Below the pieces are notes generated by a model, which was not told the DNA's origin, made no database searches, and worked only from the letters and a program-made list of their open reading frames with translations. Shown piece after piece: positions 1 through 11,800 of a DNA stretch of 64,000 bases; position 1 is the first letter of the stretch; each line of letters starts with the position of its first letter. A program made the translations under genes and the position numbers. This stretch comes from Kalmanozyma brasiliensis GHG001. Its lineage: Eukaryota; Basidiomycota; Ustilaginomycetes; Ustilaginales. The DNA is taken from positions 310,001-374,000 of the forward strand of contig NW_015961961.1 of assembly GCF_000497045.1 (NCBI RefSeq), given 5' to 3'.

Positions 1-1333
1 GTGGCGATCCTCCAAAGATGACTGCTTCCGCCATGACGAGCGAGGTGCGGTGTCAAATGAGCGGTCCAACAGCGAGCAGACCGCGAGGAAGAAGAGTGCG
101 ATAGTATCACGGTCCTCGCGCTCTGTGTCTGCCGAGAGGATGTTGCCAAGCTGTGGTGAAGTTGTCGTTGACCAACGAGGTCGGAAGTCGCGAGCCGTCG
201 AAGATGAGGTATGCGAGATATAGTCGACCGACGAGGATATGTTGGGCGAGAGGGCCAGCCATGGAAGCGTGTTTGACGCTAGAGGCAGAGACAAGCCTTG
301 TTATCGATGGCTCCGCCTGTGCGAGAGAGTATCGGCGGTGGCTCGGAATGAAGAGGCCTAAGCGCGCTGTGACTTGATGATTCACGCTTCGAGAAAGCGA
401 GAGCTATTGTGATGGTCGGAAAGGTTCCGGAGGCCTCTTTTCGGGCTATGAGAATGTCCTTTGGATGATGGAGCGCACAAATTGGGTCGGGCCCGGCCCT
501 TCCAATGCTCCTTGTCAGCGTGTGTTCCCACGCTGTGTTCCAATGTTTGTCGGAAGCCTGCCGACGAAGCTGCGGTATTGATCGCTGTCAAAGCGTGTAG
601 CGTGTGGAAAGGATGCTGCTTGCGATCGAACGCGATGTGTGCAATGAACGAAGAGATGCGAACAGACTAGGTGGACGATCATGGTCGACGAGAAGAACGG
701 TACCATCCAAAGGCGCTTGCTTGCTTACCTACGGTACGACAACACCCTTTCGGGGTTGGAAAGGGCAGAAATCAAAGTGTTGCTCTCGCTTGCGTTGCTG
801 CTCAATTGACTTTGGAACGTGAAATCCATCATGCCACGCGAACTCGCGCGTCTCGCTCTGCTTGGAGAGAGATTCTCACGGCCGCCTGGCGCTGGACACT
901 GGGTCGATTCCTGGTGTGTGGGTTTCTCTATCGATGCAGACGATTCAGTGTACGAGACGCAGCTTTACCTGACGTGCTGACAAGCCTCGGGAGGGGGAAG
1001 GTATGCTGGAATGAAGGCTCCCAAGATCATGCATGTGGGCGATCTCTTGCAGCTCAAATGGTCCAGAGAAAAGTAACACGGCGGGCTACTGTAGCCTCAT
1101 CCGAGCCAAGGTCGCCAGGGCACAATAACGCGTCGGACCGCGACCGCAGGCCAGCCAGACTGCCGATAGGGGTCAAAGTGGATCATGCAAGGCAACCTCG
1201 ATGCTCGACTGTGGAAGCCTTCGTTTGGCAACGTGGATGCTTGCTTCCCGGCGGTTGCCCATCCGATGGCCTCTGTTCGTTGGTCTTCAGCAAAGCCACT
1301 TTCCTGGCAACGTAACGATGCAAAAAAGAAGCG
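1..1333. other. Left-edge stretch without a recognisable gene
   Basis: About 1.3 kb in which all six frames are short and their translations look like random Arg/Ser/Cys-rich sequence. The longest open stretch, at 671-1315 on the plus strand, begins at GTG and resembles no family I know. I see no promoter or repeat. It may be the 3' flank of a gene lying to the left of the window. Confidence 0.5.
1322..1327 (-). terminator. RNA polymerase III terminator of tRNA-Tyr
   Basis: A run of six T on the minus strand begins 7 nt past the tRNA discriminator base. This is the usual Pol III stop signal. Confidence 0.8.
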
Positions 1334-1439
1334 TCCGGACAGCCGGAATCGAACCGGCGACCTATGGTGCTTTTCCGTTAATGCCGGATTAGGGTTTCCA
1401 ATTACAAACCATCGCTACTTCCAACTGAGCTATGTCCGG
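1334..1439 (-). tRNA. tRNA-Tyr (anticodon GUA), intron-containing
   Basis: A complete cloverleaf can be folded on the minus strand. The acceptor stem pairs CCGGACA (1439-1433) with TGTCCGG (1341-1335), with discriminator A at 1334. A C1:G72 pair is typical of eukaryotic cytoplasmic tRNA-Tyr. The A-box region reads TAGCTCAGTTGG and the B-box region GGTTCGATTCC. The anticodon stem ATGGT/ACCAT encloses anticodon GTA at 1405-1403. A 32-nt intron (1401-1370) interrupts the loop one base 3' of the anticodon, the canonical 37/38 position. The T arm is GCCGG-TTCGATT-CCGGC. Tyr tRNA genes very commonly carry an intron in eukaryotes. As usual, CCA is not encoded. Confidence 0.95.
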
Positions 1440-2624
1440 TAGGGTGGCGGGTCAGCACAGAGTATAGATTAAGTACTCTTTTCTAGTGATTCGTTAGCAT
1501 TCCCACGATCAAGGCCATTCCCTTGCTAATGACGAGGCCATATTCGCAAAGGCAAGAAAGCTGCCAGATAGCGATGGCTCTGAATGAAAGAGCGCAGCTG
1601 ATACAAGGATCCGGAGTACCGTTGCTGTTGTCGCTGTCTCAACTCAGATCAACAGCTCGGTCCGACTCTTTCTCAATCCAGCTGCGGAGTTCCAGGGTTC
1701 ATGATCTTCAGTTCATCGTTGGTCGCTCACTTGGGGGCGATCATGCCCAACCACGACTGAGCAATTTCATTTTTCTTTTTGAAGGGATTTTTGGTTCCTT
1801 TTTTTGGTATTTTTGTAGGTGTGTCTGCGCAGATCGGGGCTGTGATCCAATGAATTTGCACCGCCCTTGAAGTGAGGCAGCCTGGATGGAGGCTTCCAAC
1901 GGCACGCACCACGCAACACGCTTTTTTTCCCTGTTGACCGACGCAAGAACAACTTCGCTTAGGTGGGCTGCACCCTCGGTCGCTCTGTCTGTGCCTCTTC
2001 CCCCTCTCTTTCCTCCTCTGACTGGCTCATCTGGCTCATCCGTCGGCAGCGGCTCGTGTTGCTTTTTCGTCGTCAAATCGGATTGGCCCTCCAACCATCG
2101 TCGTGCAATTCCGCAATCCCACATCTCCATCTCCATCTCTATCCCCCTCTCGACCGACAACATTGTTCACCGCTCCCGCCCGTTCAAGGCCAAGCTCGTC
2201 TCGTCTCCTGCATTCTTGCTGTCACCGATCGCATCGACTCGTCACTCCTTTGTCACCGTTCATCCACCTGGGCCTGTTGCTCGTACGCAGAATCAAGGGT
2301 CTCACTCCGCGAGCATCCCCTCTAAGCGGGACCTCGACCTCGGCAACAGCAGTCAATTCACGACCGCGACCAATTGTAACCGCTAAGCAAGCTCCACCAG
2401 TTTGTCTTCTGCGACTTTGATCGAGATCGCGCCGCTTCCAGACCAAGCAGAGTGGTCAAGGATTTCGACGATCAGCTACACGCCGGTGCTCATCTTGGCT
2501 GCTTCTGACGACCTAGACACACTCAAGCACAGCATCGTGTCCGCGCAGCTCTTTGACATTCGGAGCACGTCGCTGGTCTTGGACAGTCTCCAACAACGCA
2601 CGCCGCCGACGATCGGTCACGACC
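1440..2624. other. Intergenic: tRNA-Tyr upstream region and leader of the DUF3405 gene
   Basis: About 1.2 kb without a gene. The part from about 1970 to 2620 is strongly pyrimidine-rich on the plus strand, with many TC, CTC and CATC runs, which is typical of smut promoters and 5' leaders. Open frames here overlap in all phases and read as low-complexity Ser/Pro/Arg. No TATA box or specific operator is evident. Confidence 0.5.
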
Positions 2625-4841
2625 ATGTCCGAAAAGTCCACCTTTCTCTCTCCGTCCATGTCGCCATCTTCCTCCTCCTCTGGCGGCAATCCGCCGCCGC
2701 CCTACGGCTTTCATCACCTTCCGCATTCCCCCTCGGGCTCTCGCACGCCAAGTCGACCCGGCTCTCCACCACATGGCGGGAGCGTCCCCTCTCCGGGCAG
2801 CGTACCCGGCACCTTTGTCATCAACCTCGGCAAATTCGGCGGCTTCTACATCATCCGCGTTCCGCCCGTCGTACAAAGGATACTCAGTCTCTTACTCCGA
2901 AAGTGGAAGACGCTCATCTTTGTAGCGCTGTTTGGTACACTCGCTGCGTTTGGACTCTTCGGTGCCATGTCGACAGAATGGCGCGAAATGACCTACTACC
3001 GCGTCGACCCGTATCCTGTCGTGCCAGGCACGCTCAAGTCGGGTCACGGCTCGGCGAGTCCATTCCATCCACCAGCTTCGCGTCCCATCACTCCACCCAA
3101 ATTCGGCGCCTGTCTCGGCCCTCAGGGCGTTCCCGTCCCACGTGCACCGGCGGAGCTCTATGACACGCCCGACACGCACCCTGTCCCGCTCGTTGGCAGC
3201 TACGATGCAGCGGGCATGGACTTCGGCAAGTGCATGACCTACCGCTCCAGGTATCAGATGTATTCGGACGAAGCGCTCAACATCACCTACCGAAAGGACG
3301 TTTCCGAGCTCGAGTCGTATCTCGCCAAGGTCGAGGACTACGACGACGATCCCGACAACGTCAAGCCGCTCAAGTCCAAACCAAAGTCCAAGACGCTGAT
3401 CAACAGCACTTCGACTGCCACCGCCGCCAATGATGCCTCGACCAAGCGCGAGAAGGTCGATCCTCTGTACGGTCCCCGCAAGCCTGAGGGCATGAGTGAG
3501 GGAGAGTGGGAAGGCCGCCTGCGCGACCGACTGTGGCGCTCCAACGTCCTCAGCGAAGAGCTCGGTCCCACCAGCTTCCCAGACTGGCGAGCGCTGATGG
3601 ACAATTGCTACCAGAAGCGCCTGCACGATCGTGGCATGGCTGGCGGTGTCGACCACTTTGACCCGCACAACCTGCCCACCACCGAAGAGCCTCACACCAG
3701 CGGCAGCCGACCGCGCGTGTTCACCACTCCCGAGACCAAGCGCACAGCCGTAGTGATGCGCTCGTACGAGGGATACGCGTGGCGCGAGGACGATATCCTC
3801 AACATGCGAGCGCTTATCAGCGAACTGTCGCTCAACAACCCAAACACGCCGTACGACGTGCGCATCCTCGTCGAAGTCAAGTCGCGCCACCTCGCCGTCT
3901 TCACCTCGGAATGGGACCGCCTCAATGTACTCCGATCCAGCGTACCACGCGAGTTCTGGGGTCTCGTCGAGCTGTGGACCGAGGACGAGATGTGCGCGCT
4001 CTACCCTGGACTGCCAGGAAAGTTCCTCAACAAGATGTTTGCTCAGACCTCGTACCGATCGTGTCTGATGGCGTTGCAAAAATTCTACCTCGACCACCAG
4101 GAGTACGACTTCATGTACAACTGGGAGATGGACGTGCGCTACATCGGCAACTACCTCGACTTCTTTGAGGGGATCGAGGAATACTCGCGCAACGAGGCGC
4201 TGCACTCTGGCATGGACAAGTATGACACCTGGCTCGTGCCCAACGTCACCGCCTCGGAGGACAATTGGCGCGACAACAAGAGCATTGCCATCGGACGCGG
4301 AGAGGAGGCGGACCTGATCACGCTAGGGCCCATCTTTGATCCGCGAGGCTCGGGTTGGTACTGGGAGTACGACGTGCAGAACTACCCGCCAGGGCAGAGC
4401 ACCGATCGTCGTGCGTCGATCGGCACCAACATGCGAATGAGTCGATCCTTGCTCGAAGCAATGAACGTGGTCAACGCCGAAGCGAAGAAGTCGTTGCACT
4501 GCGAAGCGTGGCCCACCACGCTGGTGCTGCACTCGCAGCTGCCCATGTCGCATGATCACTCATTCTACCCCGAAGCGGGCTTCACGCACAATTTGCCACT
4601 GCCGTTCAAGGGCGTCTTCGTGCCACATCCGGTCTACTTCCGCCACGTGTGGGAGCCCGAGGTGCTGCACAACCGAATCAACCGACCCGACTTTTACAAA
4701 AAGATCAACGAAAAGGTGATGCGCGACAGCTCGTTCTACTACGATGGCGCGCACAGCAGAGAGGTGTACATGGGCTGGAAGGAGAAGGAGAATGTCTGCC
4801 GTGCTCCGATGCTGCTGCATCCCATCAAGCGCGTCAACTAG
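2625..4841 (+). CDS. DUF3405-family type II membrane protein (glycosyltransferase-like)
   Basis: A 738-residue protein of the fungal DUF3405 family (PF11885), whose members look like Golgi or ER glycosyltransferases but have no settled reaction. A Ser/Pro/Gly-rich cytosolic N-terminus (about residues 1-90) is followed by one membrane span (about 96-115, beginning TLIFVALFG), giving type II topology. The lumenal domain starts around residue 370 with the family-like block AVVMRSYEGYAW and continues with NTPYDVRILVE, LPGKFLNKMFAQTSYRSC and YDFMYNWEMDVRYIG. The acidic EMD could play the role of a metal-binding DXD, but that is inference. I chose the ATG at 2625 (MSEKSTFLSP) over the in-frame ATG at 2553, because the upstream segment is Arg/Ser-rich leader-like sequence and 2625 has A at -3 (GACCATG). 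No intron is needed. The family assignment is fairly safe and the function unknown. Confidence 0.8.
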   Translation: MSEKSTFLSPSMSPSSSSSGGNPPPPYGFHHLPHSPSGSRTPSRPGSPPHGGSVPSPGSVPGTFVINLGKFGGFYIIRVPPVVQRILSLLLRKWKTLIFVALFGTLAAFGLFGAMSTEWREMTYYRVDPYPVVPGTLKSGHGSASPFHPPASRPITPPKFGACLGPQGVPVPRAPAELYDTPDTHPVPLVGSYDAAGMDFGKCMTYRSRYQMYSDEALNITYRKDVSELESYLAKVEDYDDDPDNVKPLKSKPKSKTLINSTSTATAANDASTKREKVDPLYGPRKPEGMSEGEWEGRLRDRLWRSNVLSEELGPTSFPDWRALMDNCYQKRLHDRGMAGGVDHFDPHNLPTTEEPHTSGSRPRVFTTPETKRTAVVMRSYEGYAWREDDILNMRALISELSLNNPNTPYDVRILVEVKSRHLAVFTSEWDRLNVLRSSVPREFWGLVELWTEDEMCALYPGLPGKFLNKMFAQTSYRSCLMALQKFYLDHQEYDFMYNWEMDVRYIGNYLDFFEGIEEYSRNEALHSGMDKYDTWLVPNVTASEDNWRDNKSIAIGRGEEADLITLGPIFDPRGSGWYWEYDVQNYPPGQSTDRRASIGTNMRMSRSLLEAMNVVNAEAKKSLHCEAWPTTLVLHSQLPMSHDHSFYPEAGFTHNLPLPFKGVFVPHPVYFRHVWEPEVLHNRINRPDFYKKINEKVMRDSSFYYDGAHSREVYMGWKEKENVCRAPMLLHPIKRVN

Positions 4842-5888
4842 GGGCCATCGATCAAAAGACCGTTCTCCTGCCTCGGACGCAGCGCAACATACCCACACGG
4901 AGAGCATCGTCGTTTGTCGAGATCAATGGGCCATATCTACGCCTAGCGATCTCCATCAGCATCGGTGTTTCTTTCCGTTGCCTTTCTTGCATCTCCAGCA
5001 CTTCTGCACTCAGACACACACCCGCATGCGACCATCACGTCGCGCACCCATGTAAAACAGGGATTGGCTCTGGTTTTCGTCACGCACACCATGTAAATAG
5101 GATCTCATAGCCAAAAGAACATTTAGACCGATGTAGTCTCGCTCTGAACAGCCCCAGCACCAGGCAGTTGCCACTTTGAAGCGTTTCATCCGGCGTCGAG
5201 AACAGCGAGGGAAGACCTTGCCGCACCACGAAAGACCGACAGATGAGGTCAAGGTGGAGGTGAGGCACATGGCCAGTGTTTTTGAAATTTAGCGTCTGGC
5301 GTCGGCGGGTGACGTCTGTTGGAAAGGCCATCGCGGCAAACAACATCAAAGGGTCCATCTGAGGCCGCGAGAACGGAGCATGTTCTCTCAAGCCCTCTTG
5401 TCCAGGATAGTGCGTACCCAATTGGCAATGCAGAGGGAAGGAGCATGATGGGAAGCTCTCACTGAGCGCTTCACCTGAAAGTGGCATCGACTTAGCCGCC
5501 ATGTCAACCGGCCAATTCCCCTTTATATTTTTCCAAGCCTAAGCGTTTGAAAAGGAGAGAGAGTAGTGCGGGCAGCTCGTGTTGCTGCTGAGCACGGGCA
5601 CATGTCACACTCCCACAAACCTCTTCAACACCATCACATCACACATCGCGCTTCCCCCTCTGCAGCGTCACTTTCCCCTGCATCATCACCACATTCACGA
5701 CACTCGCATCGGCCGCCCGCGAGTCACGTAGGGATAGCATTGCTTCGCGTTCTATCTTGATCCAACCTCTTAACAAGTCACCGTGACAGCGCACCTCGAG
5801 CGACCTGAACCATGCAAAGCGCATAGTATTTCGCCCGAGCACGATTCACCCTCCGCATTCAGCTCGTCGACCTCCCCTCTTCACCGCC
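4842..5888. other. Intergenic between the DUF3405 gene and the START-domain gene
   Basis: About 1 kb holding the 3' flank of the DUF3405 gene and the promoter and leader of the START gene. The last 330 bp (about 5560-5888) are rich in CATCAC/CACA and pyrimidine tracts, as in other leaders here. Short minus-strand frames (5080-5502) do not resemble proteins. Confidence 0.5.
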
Positions 5889-8800
5889 ATGGACGACGCT
5901 TCATCACTACAAAAGTCCAAGGCGCAGTGGCTCGCTGCCCTCGACGACGCACTTGACAACTTTCGCAGCCTCGTCGCTGAGTCGTCGTCCAAAGCGTGGA
6001 AACCCGTCAGCCTGGTCGGAAGCAATCCACCAACTCCTCATCTCGCATCGCCGTCCACCTTCACCAACGCCTCTTCGTCCTCATCACCACAGACTGCTGC
6101 GAATCCGTTGACACCAAAAAGCGGATCATTACGAGGCAGGCCGCGCGAGTCTTCGTCCTTGCGGCATGTCGAATCCATCGAAGACGTGTCAGCCCGCTAC
6201 GAATCAAGCGCATCGTCGCCGAATGCCTCAGGCTCGGCACAAGCCCCTGCATCGACTTCGCAGCCATTTCGCATCGGACGCTTTCGACCCGACCACGTAG
6301 CTGTGCACCGCAAAAGCACCAAGGGCCCTGACATCTACCGAGCCGTTTCCGAGGTCGCGTATGAAGGCACTGCAGATCTCGCCACCTTCCGCTCCGTGCT
6401 TCAGACATCTGAGACTCGTCCCTCGTGGGATCGTCTCGTGCAGTCCGCAGAGCTCGTCGAGCAGCTCGACCCCATCACACGCATCAACAAGGTGCAATAC
6501 CGACTCGGATGGCCTGCTAGCCCGCGAGATGCCATTGTCATCAACCGGACTTTGGCGGACGACTCGACACTCATAGACATTGCAACCTCGCTACCTCGCT
6601 CTCCAGATGCGCCGTCCTACCTCCGCCCAGCTCCTCCCTGCGTTCGATCTCATGTCCACCTCATGGCATGGTGCCTGCAAATTGTTCCTCCAGATGCTTC
6701 CAGCTCCTCCTCAAACAAGTCGGCCGCTGCCTCCTCTTCCTCGTCCCTGCGCTCGTCTCCTCGCATCAAGGTCACCGTCTTCTGGTCGTGGGACCTGCGC
6801 GGAGCCTGGATGGGCATGCCTGCTGGCGGTCTCGGGATGCACCTGCCTGAGCTCATCAAAGGTCTGCTGAGTCACGCTCGTGACAGTAGCGACAAGATCC
6901 CGTTCCTCCAAAACTATGGCAACTGCGTCGAGTTGCTCTCCAACAGCTTCGATACCACACGAGACACGCTCGCCTGCGAATACGCCGTCATTGTCGAGGA
7001 TACAGTCGCACGCGAAGCTGAAGATCGAGCTCATAAGAATCTCGATACGCTCAACTTGCTCCGTTCCAGGAGAAAGCTCGAGGCAGCGGTCGAATTTTAC
7101 CTCCCGGCCATGGAGGGATGGGATGTCAGGGTCGAGATCAGGGGACAGACAGCGTCCAAAGAGAAAGCCGATCCTTCGGGACCTGCCGATGCACCCTCGT
7201 CACCGTGGCGCGCCACAGCAGAGAGGTCGCCAGGATCTCAGTACACCGTTCTAGCAATACGTCACGATCAGCTACAAGACTCGGAGGAGCTCGTTCGGAT
7301 CAAAGTCAGGATCCAGAGGGTGGTGGCCAGCAACGATCTACGAGTCAATGATGATCTCGTCGAGGTGACTCAGGTTGAGCCGCGGACGCCCGCCTCGCTC
7401 GCGCAGCCTCTTCTCGAAGACACGGCCAGCATCTCGGGGATCAGCGTCGCTACAGCTTCGACAGGCAGCGCCGCCTCCGTCACCACTACCCAGGCAGGCA
7501 ACGCAGCCAATGCCTCGCGCTCGGGGACGCCCAACCCGGGATTCGCCAATCAGATCAACTCGCAGATCCGACGCAACTACATCTACTTCACCAGTCTGCT
7601 CCAAGAACCCGAGGCCAAGTGGAAGCCCATCAGCGACATGAAGGGTGTCACGGTGACGCAACTCGACTCGATCGATCCAACGCTGGTCGTCTATCGTGCT
7701 GAAGCCACCTTTGTCGGCGTCAGCGTCTGGGACCTCTTCTCCACCATTGGCAACCCTGGCGCGAGAGCGTACTGGGACAAGACGCTCGATGATGCGACAC
7801 TCCTCGCCGACATCAATGAGTTGAGCTCGCTGTGGCAGACCAAGACGAAGCCCAGCTGGCCTGTCAGCGCACGCGACACTATCGTGATCCAGACAGCCTA
7901 CAAGGCGCCCACGTCGGTGCACGTCTTTTCCTTCTCCACCGACGATCGGGCGCAGTTTCCTGCCATCCCTCAAGTGGAGACTGGTACCATTCGCACTCAG
8001 ATCGATCTGCGCGGATGGTCGATCGAGGCTCTTTCGCCAACGACCGTGCATGTCACCATGCTCGAGCAATCGGATCCCAAGGGCTGGACCAGCAAGTCGG
8101 CGACGCCAGCAGCCATGGTGGGTGCCGTCGCCGGTGTTGGCGAGTATGCCATCAAGTTCGGTGGGCCTCCGGTTCTGACGCGCATGCTTGGAGCCAAGAC
8201 CAAGGTGTCTCGGTACGATCACGAGAAAGCCACCTTTCGTGTTGAATACGCGTCTGATGTATCGCCGGATGACGACCTGAACGACGCCCCTCATGTCGAA
8301 TGCGAGATCCGATGTGACGTCGAGACGTGGGCGAACTCTCTCGATTTGGTCGTCGACCCTCCGCCAATCTCCATCTCGTGCCTGCGGCGCCACAAGCTTT
8401 CTCAAGGTGGTGGCGGGCTCTGGCTCACGATCGAACATGCGGCCGCGTCTCTCGAAGACGACTCGGCTCGCATCACTATTCGTCGCGGCAACGCACGTGA
8501 AAAGGGAGCTGTACACGTCAACGGCGCCAGCATCAAGGTGGATGTCGACGAGCTCAATGATGAGCAGGTGCAGCAGCTCAGCCGCCAGAAGCGCACCAAG
8601 CCTCAGCGCGTTCCCTTGGATCTCATTCGCCCGGCTCGCAAAGCCACAGAGGAGCCTGCTACACCTGGAAAGGCGGATGCTGCTGACAGCAGTGCATCAG
8701 CAGCAGGAAACGAGACCACGAAGGACCAGCAATCGAAGTCGTCGCGTGCCTCGTCGATCAACGAGATGGAAGGCAAAGAGAAAGTTGGCAGCGCGCTCGT

Positions 8801-11800
8801 CGTTCCAGCCTCCGCCGACGAGACCGCCAAAGTTCGAGAGAGCACCAAGTCCGAGTCGAGGGATTCGTCGGTCAGTCCGAGTCCATCGTTGCCTTTCTCC
8901 GATGAGACTCCACGTCAGCCAATGACATGTGCCCTGGACGTCCTCTTCCTGCTTCGACGCATTCACGCCGAGCGATCTCCCGATCCTGCCGGCACGCCTG
9001 CTGGATGGGCTCTGGTGACTGAACGCAACGGCTTGTACGTACGACGCAAGTTGATGGAGTCCATCTCCAGCACGGTTATGGTTCAGCGAGGCGACAAGGT
9101 CGTCCAGGGACTGTCTGCAGAGGATCTGCTCGACCTCGTGTCGAATCCACAAAGTCGGAAGCAATGGGACGACAAGATCGACTCGACGACGTTGCTGGAG
9201 AGCTACGGTGATGGCTCGTTCACCTCGTTCATCACGACCAAGGCGAGCTTTCCTTTCCGAGGACGAGCGTTCCACCTTGCCAGCTTGACGGCACGCGGGA
9301 TGCCGCCTTCCAGTCTCGGTGCAACCAGCCCAGGGGAGTCGACGCTGTCCAGCTCGGCCTCGTCTTGGTCTGGACCTGCGGTCTACTTTCACGCATCGGC
9401 TTCCTTCGCGCAGCAGAAACCTCGCTTTGGAATGGACCGCATCAACCCGAACAACTTGCCGTTGGGCAAGATCCTGATCGACGGCTGGATCCTGGAGACA
9501 CTCGACCCCTACAGCTCGACCAGCTTTCAGATTCCATCGACAAGATGCACACACGTCGTGGCGATCGACTATGCGGGAAGTCTGCCGATTGCAGTCAACA
9601 CTATGTGGAACGCCAGTCTGCCGCGATCGATTCTCTTGATTGAAGAGTACCTCAAAGCAAGAGGTTCTATCCCGTCCGTCAAGACTCCACCGCCTTGCCT
9701 GCAGGTGCTCGGCGATGGCCGAGATGAAGATCAAGGCCTGATCTGGTCGATCAATGGCCCCGACCGCAAAAATCTTCATATTTCGACTAGCTTTGACCCT
9801 TCGACACGAAGGTATGTGGCGGTGAGCATGCATCGGGCTACCCCACGAGCTGATGCGGGTCAGGTACCTGGACTTTTGCCGGCCGCCAACATCGTGACCA
9901 ACGGCAAAGGTCGGACTGCCCGAGTCTCGGACGCGTCCCTCACGAAAAGCGTTGCCGACAAGCTTGCCCAAGCTATCAATGCTGCGCCAGGTACGCCCAT
10001 GCTCGGATCAGCCGCGCCTCCCGTGAATTCGAGTGGCGAACAGAGCAGCGGGCTGTCACGGGCCACGAGCATGCACTCGATCGCCAGCACCACTGCTAAT
10101 AGCAGTGCCTCGACGATTCGCCGTCGTCCCAGCTCGCTTCACGCAGACTCTCGCAACGCCACAGACTTGATCCTGATGGAGGTCGAGATTGAGCTTCGGC
10201 ACTACCATCAGGGGTACGACGTCCAGGTATACTCCGAGTTCGTCCCGGTAGACGCGGCAGGTGCCTTTTCGCAGGCGTCCACAAGTCAGGCTCTAGAACG
10301 ACCCAAAACGCCTACCGGGAATGGCGCAGAGCGCGCACCTTCCGAGCAGCTGATCGGGATCTCAGAGAGTGGCAAAGCGCTGGGCAGCACAGAGGCCATT
10401 CTGTCACTCAAGATGGCACCAGAAAAGAGCAAGGACTTGCCCGTACAGCTGCGTGTGTACGACTTGCCGCCCAGTGCAGTGCTCGCGGCTACACTGGATC
10501 CATCAGCCCGTCCGCGCAAGCATCTCGTGCGTGTCATTGTACCGACCACCGCTTTCCTCGATCCAGTCGATGACCCTCTCACCGGGTCGAAGGCACCCGA
10601 GATTCCGGCGTGGTACACGTCGCTGCTGGAACGAGGTGCTGTGCTGCGTATGGTCGTCAAGCCACTGAAGGGCGAAGGTGCCGAGACCGACGGAGGCGCA
10701 ACAGCACCGAAGGACTCGGCTGGAGGCGTGACGGCATTCACGCCACCAACAGGCAAGGTCAATGTCCGCAGCGGAGAAGCCAAGCTCGACGTCGTTCATG
10801 TCAACCAGACTTCTGCGATGCTGCAGAAGGAGCAGATCGGCATTGAGCCCATGACGCAGCTGAAGCGCGTGGCCCCTCCTCGTGCAAAGTCGGGACGCAA
10901 GTCGGGTGGAGAGACGATGGCCAACCGAGATGACTTGCGTTTGCCAGCTGCGTTGCGTCGGCCTGTCGCGACGCGAAAGGACCTGTTGGTGGCAAGCGAG
11001 ACTTCCTCGACTGGCAAGGACAGCTCCAAGACAGGCCCCAGCGCCACGGGTGCCGGCAGCGCAGGAAAGACTGCAAACGGGTCTGGCAGCTCTGTGACCG
11101 GGGATGCATCTGCTACCGCCAAGCAGGCTGGCGACCCAGGACCGTCCTCCACGAGCGGCTCTGCCAATGGCTCAGCAGCAGGCTCGGCGCCTCCTTCTCG
11201 TGCAGCCACGCCGTCAGCACCCGCTTCGACAGGTGCTGGTATCATGAGCATGTTCGGCTCCTATCCGCTGTCTCGTCTCGGCACTGGCTCTGCTCAAGCA
11301 TCCTCGCTCACCTCGGTCTCTTCTGTCACAGCACGCGGGAGCAGCGTCGCATCCTCGTCGTCCGCCAAGACGAACGCTGAAGCGCTCGCTGCAAAAGATG
11401 GAGGCAAGCACGGCGGTAAGGGCGCGGGGCAGAAGGGAGACAAAGCAGGCACTGTCGCTGACGGCGACGACACGGGAGCCGGTGGAGATAGCAAAGGCGA
11501 TGCGGGCACTTCAACCGGCGAAGCCGTGGCCGAAGCCGCTGCCAACGCGGGTAACACGGTCGCGCAGCTCGCCAAGGAGAGCGCCTCGGCCATCAGCAAG
11601 CTCTTTAGCTCCGAGACGCACTTCCGCTTCTCGACGCTGCTGCTGGTCGCCGTTGCCGCATACCTGCTCGGCTCGCTGATGCGATCCACGATCTCTCCGG
11701 TCGACTTTGTGCTCGTACCTACGCGGCAGAAGCCTTTCCATGCTGCGAAGGACGTGGCTGCTGGGCTGACCGGTCAGAGTGCAAGGAAAGATTTCTTGGA

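Noticed and set aside
671..1315. 214-codon plus-strand open frame
   Set aside because: It starts at GTG, has Arg/Cys/Ser-rich scrambled composition, no family motif and no supporting context.
2892..4205. 437-codon minus-strand open frame inside the DUF3405 gene
   Set aside because: It is antisense to a clear protein-coding gene; the Val/Arg-rich composition is what the reverse complement of GC-rich smut codons gives.
7338..8516. 392-codon minus-strand open frame inside the START-domain gene
   Set aside because: Antisense shadow of a well-supported gene.
8697..9971. 424-codon minus-strand open frame inside the START-domain gene
   Set aside because: Antisense shadow; no domain is recognisable and the plus-strand START module explains the codon pattern.
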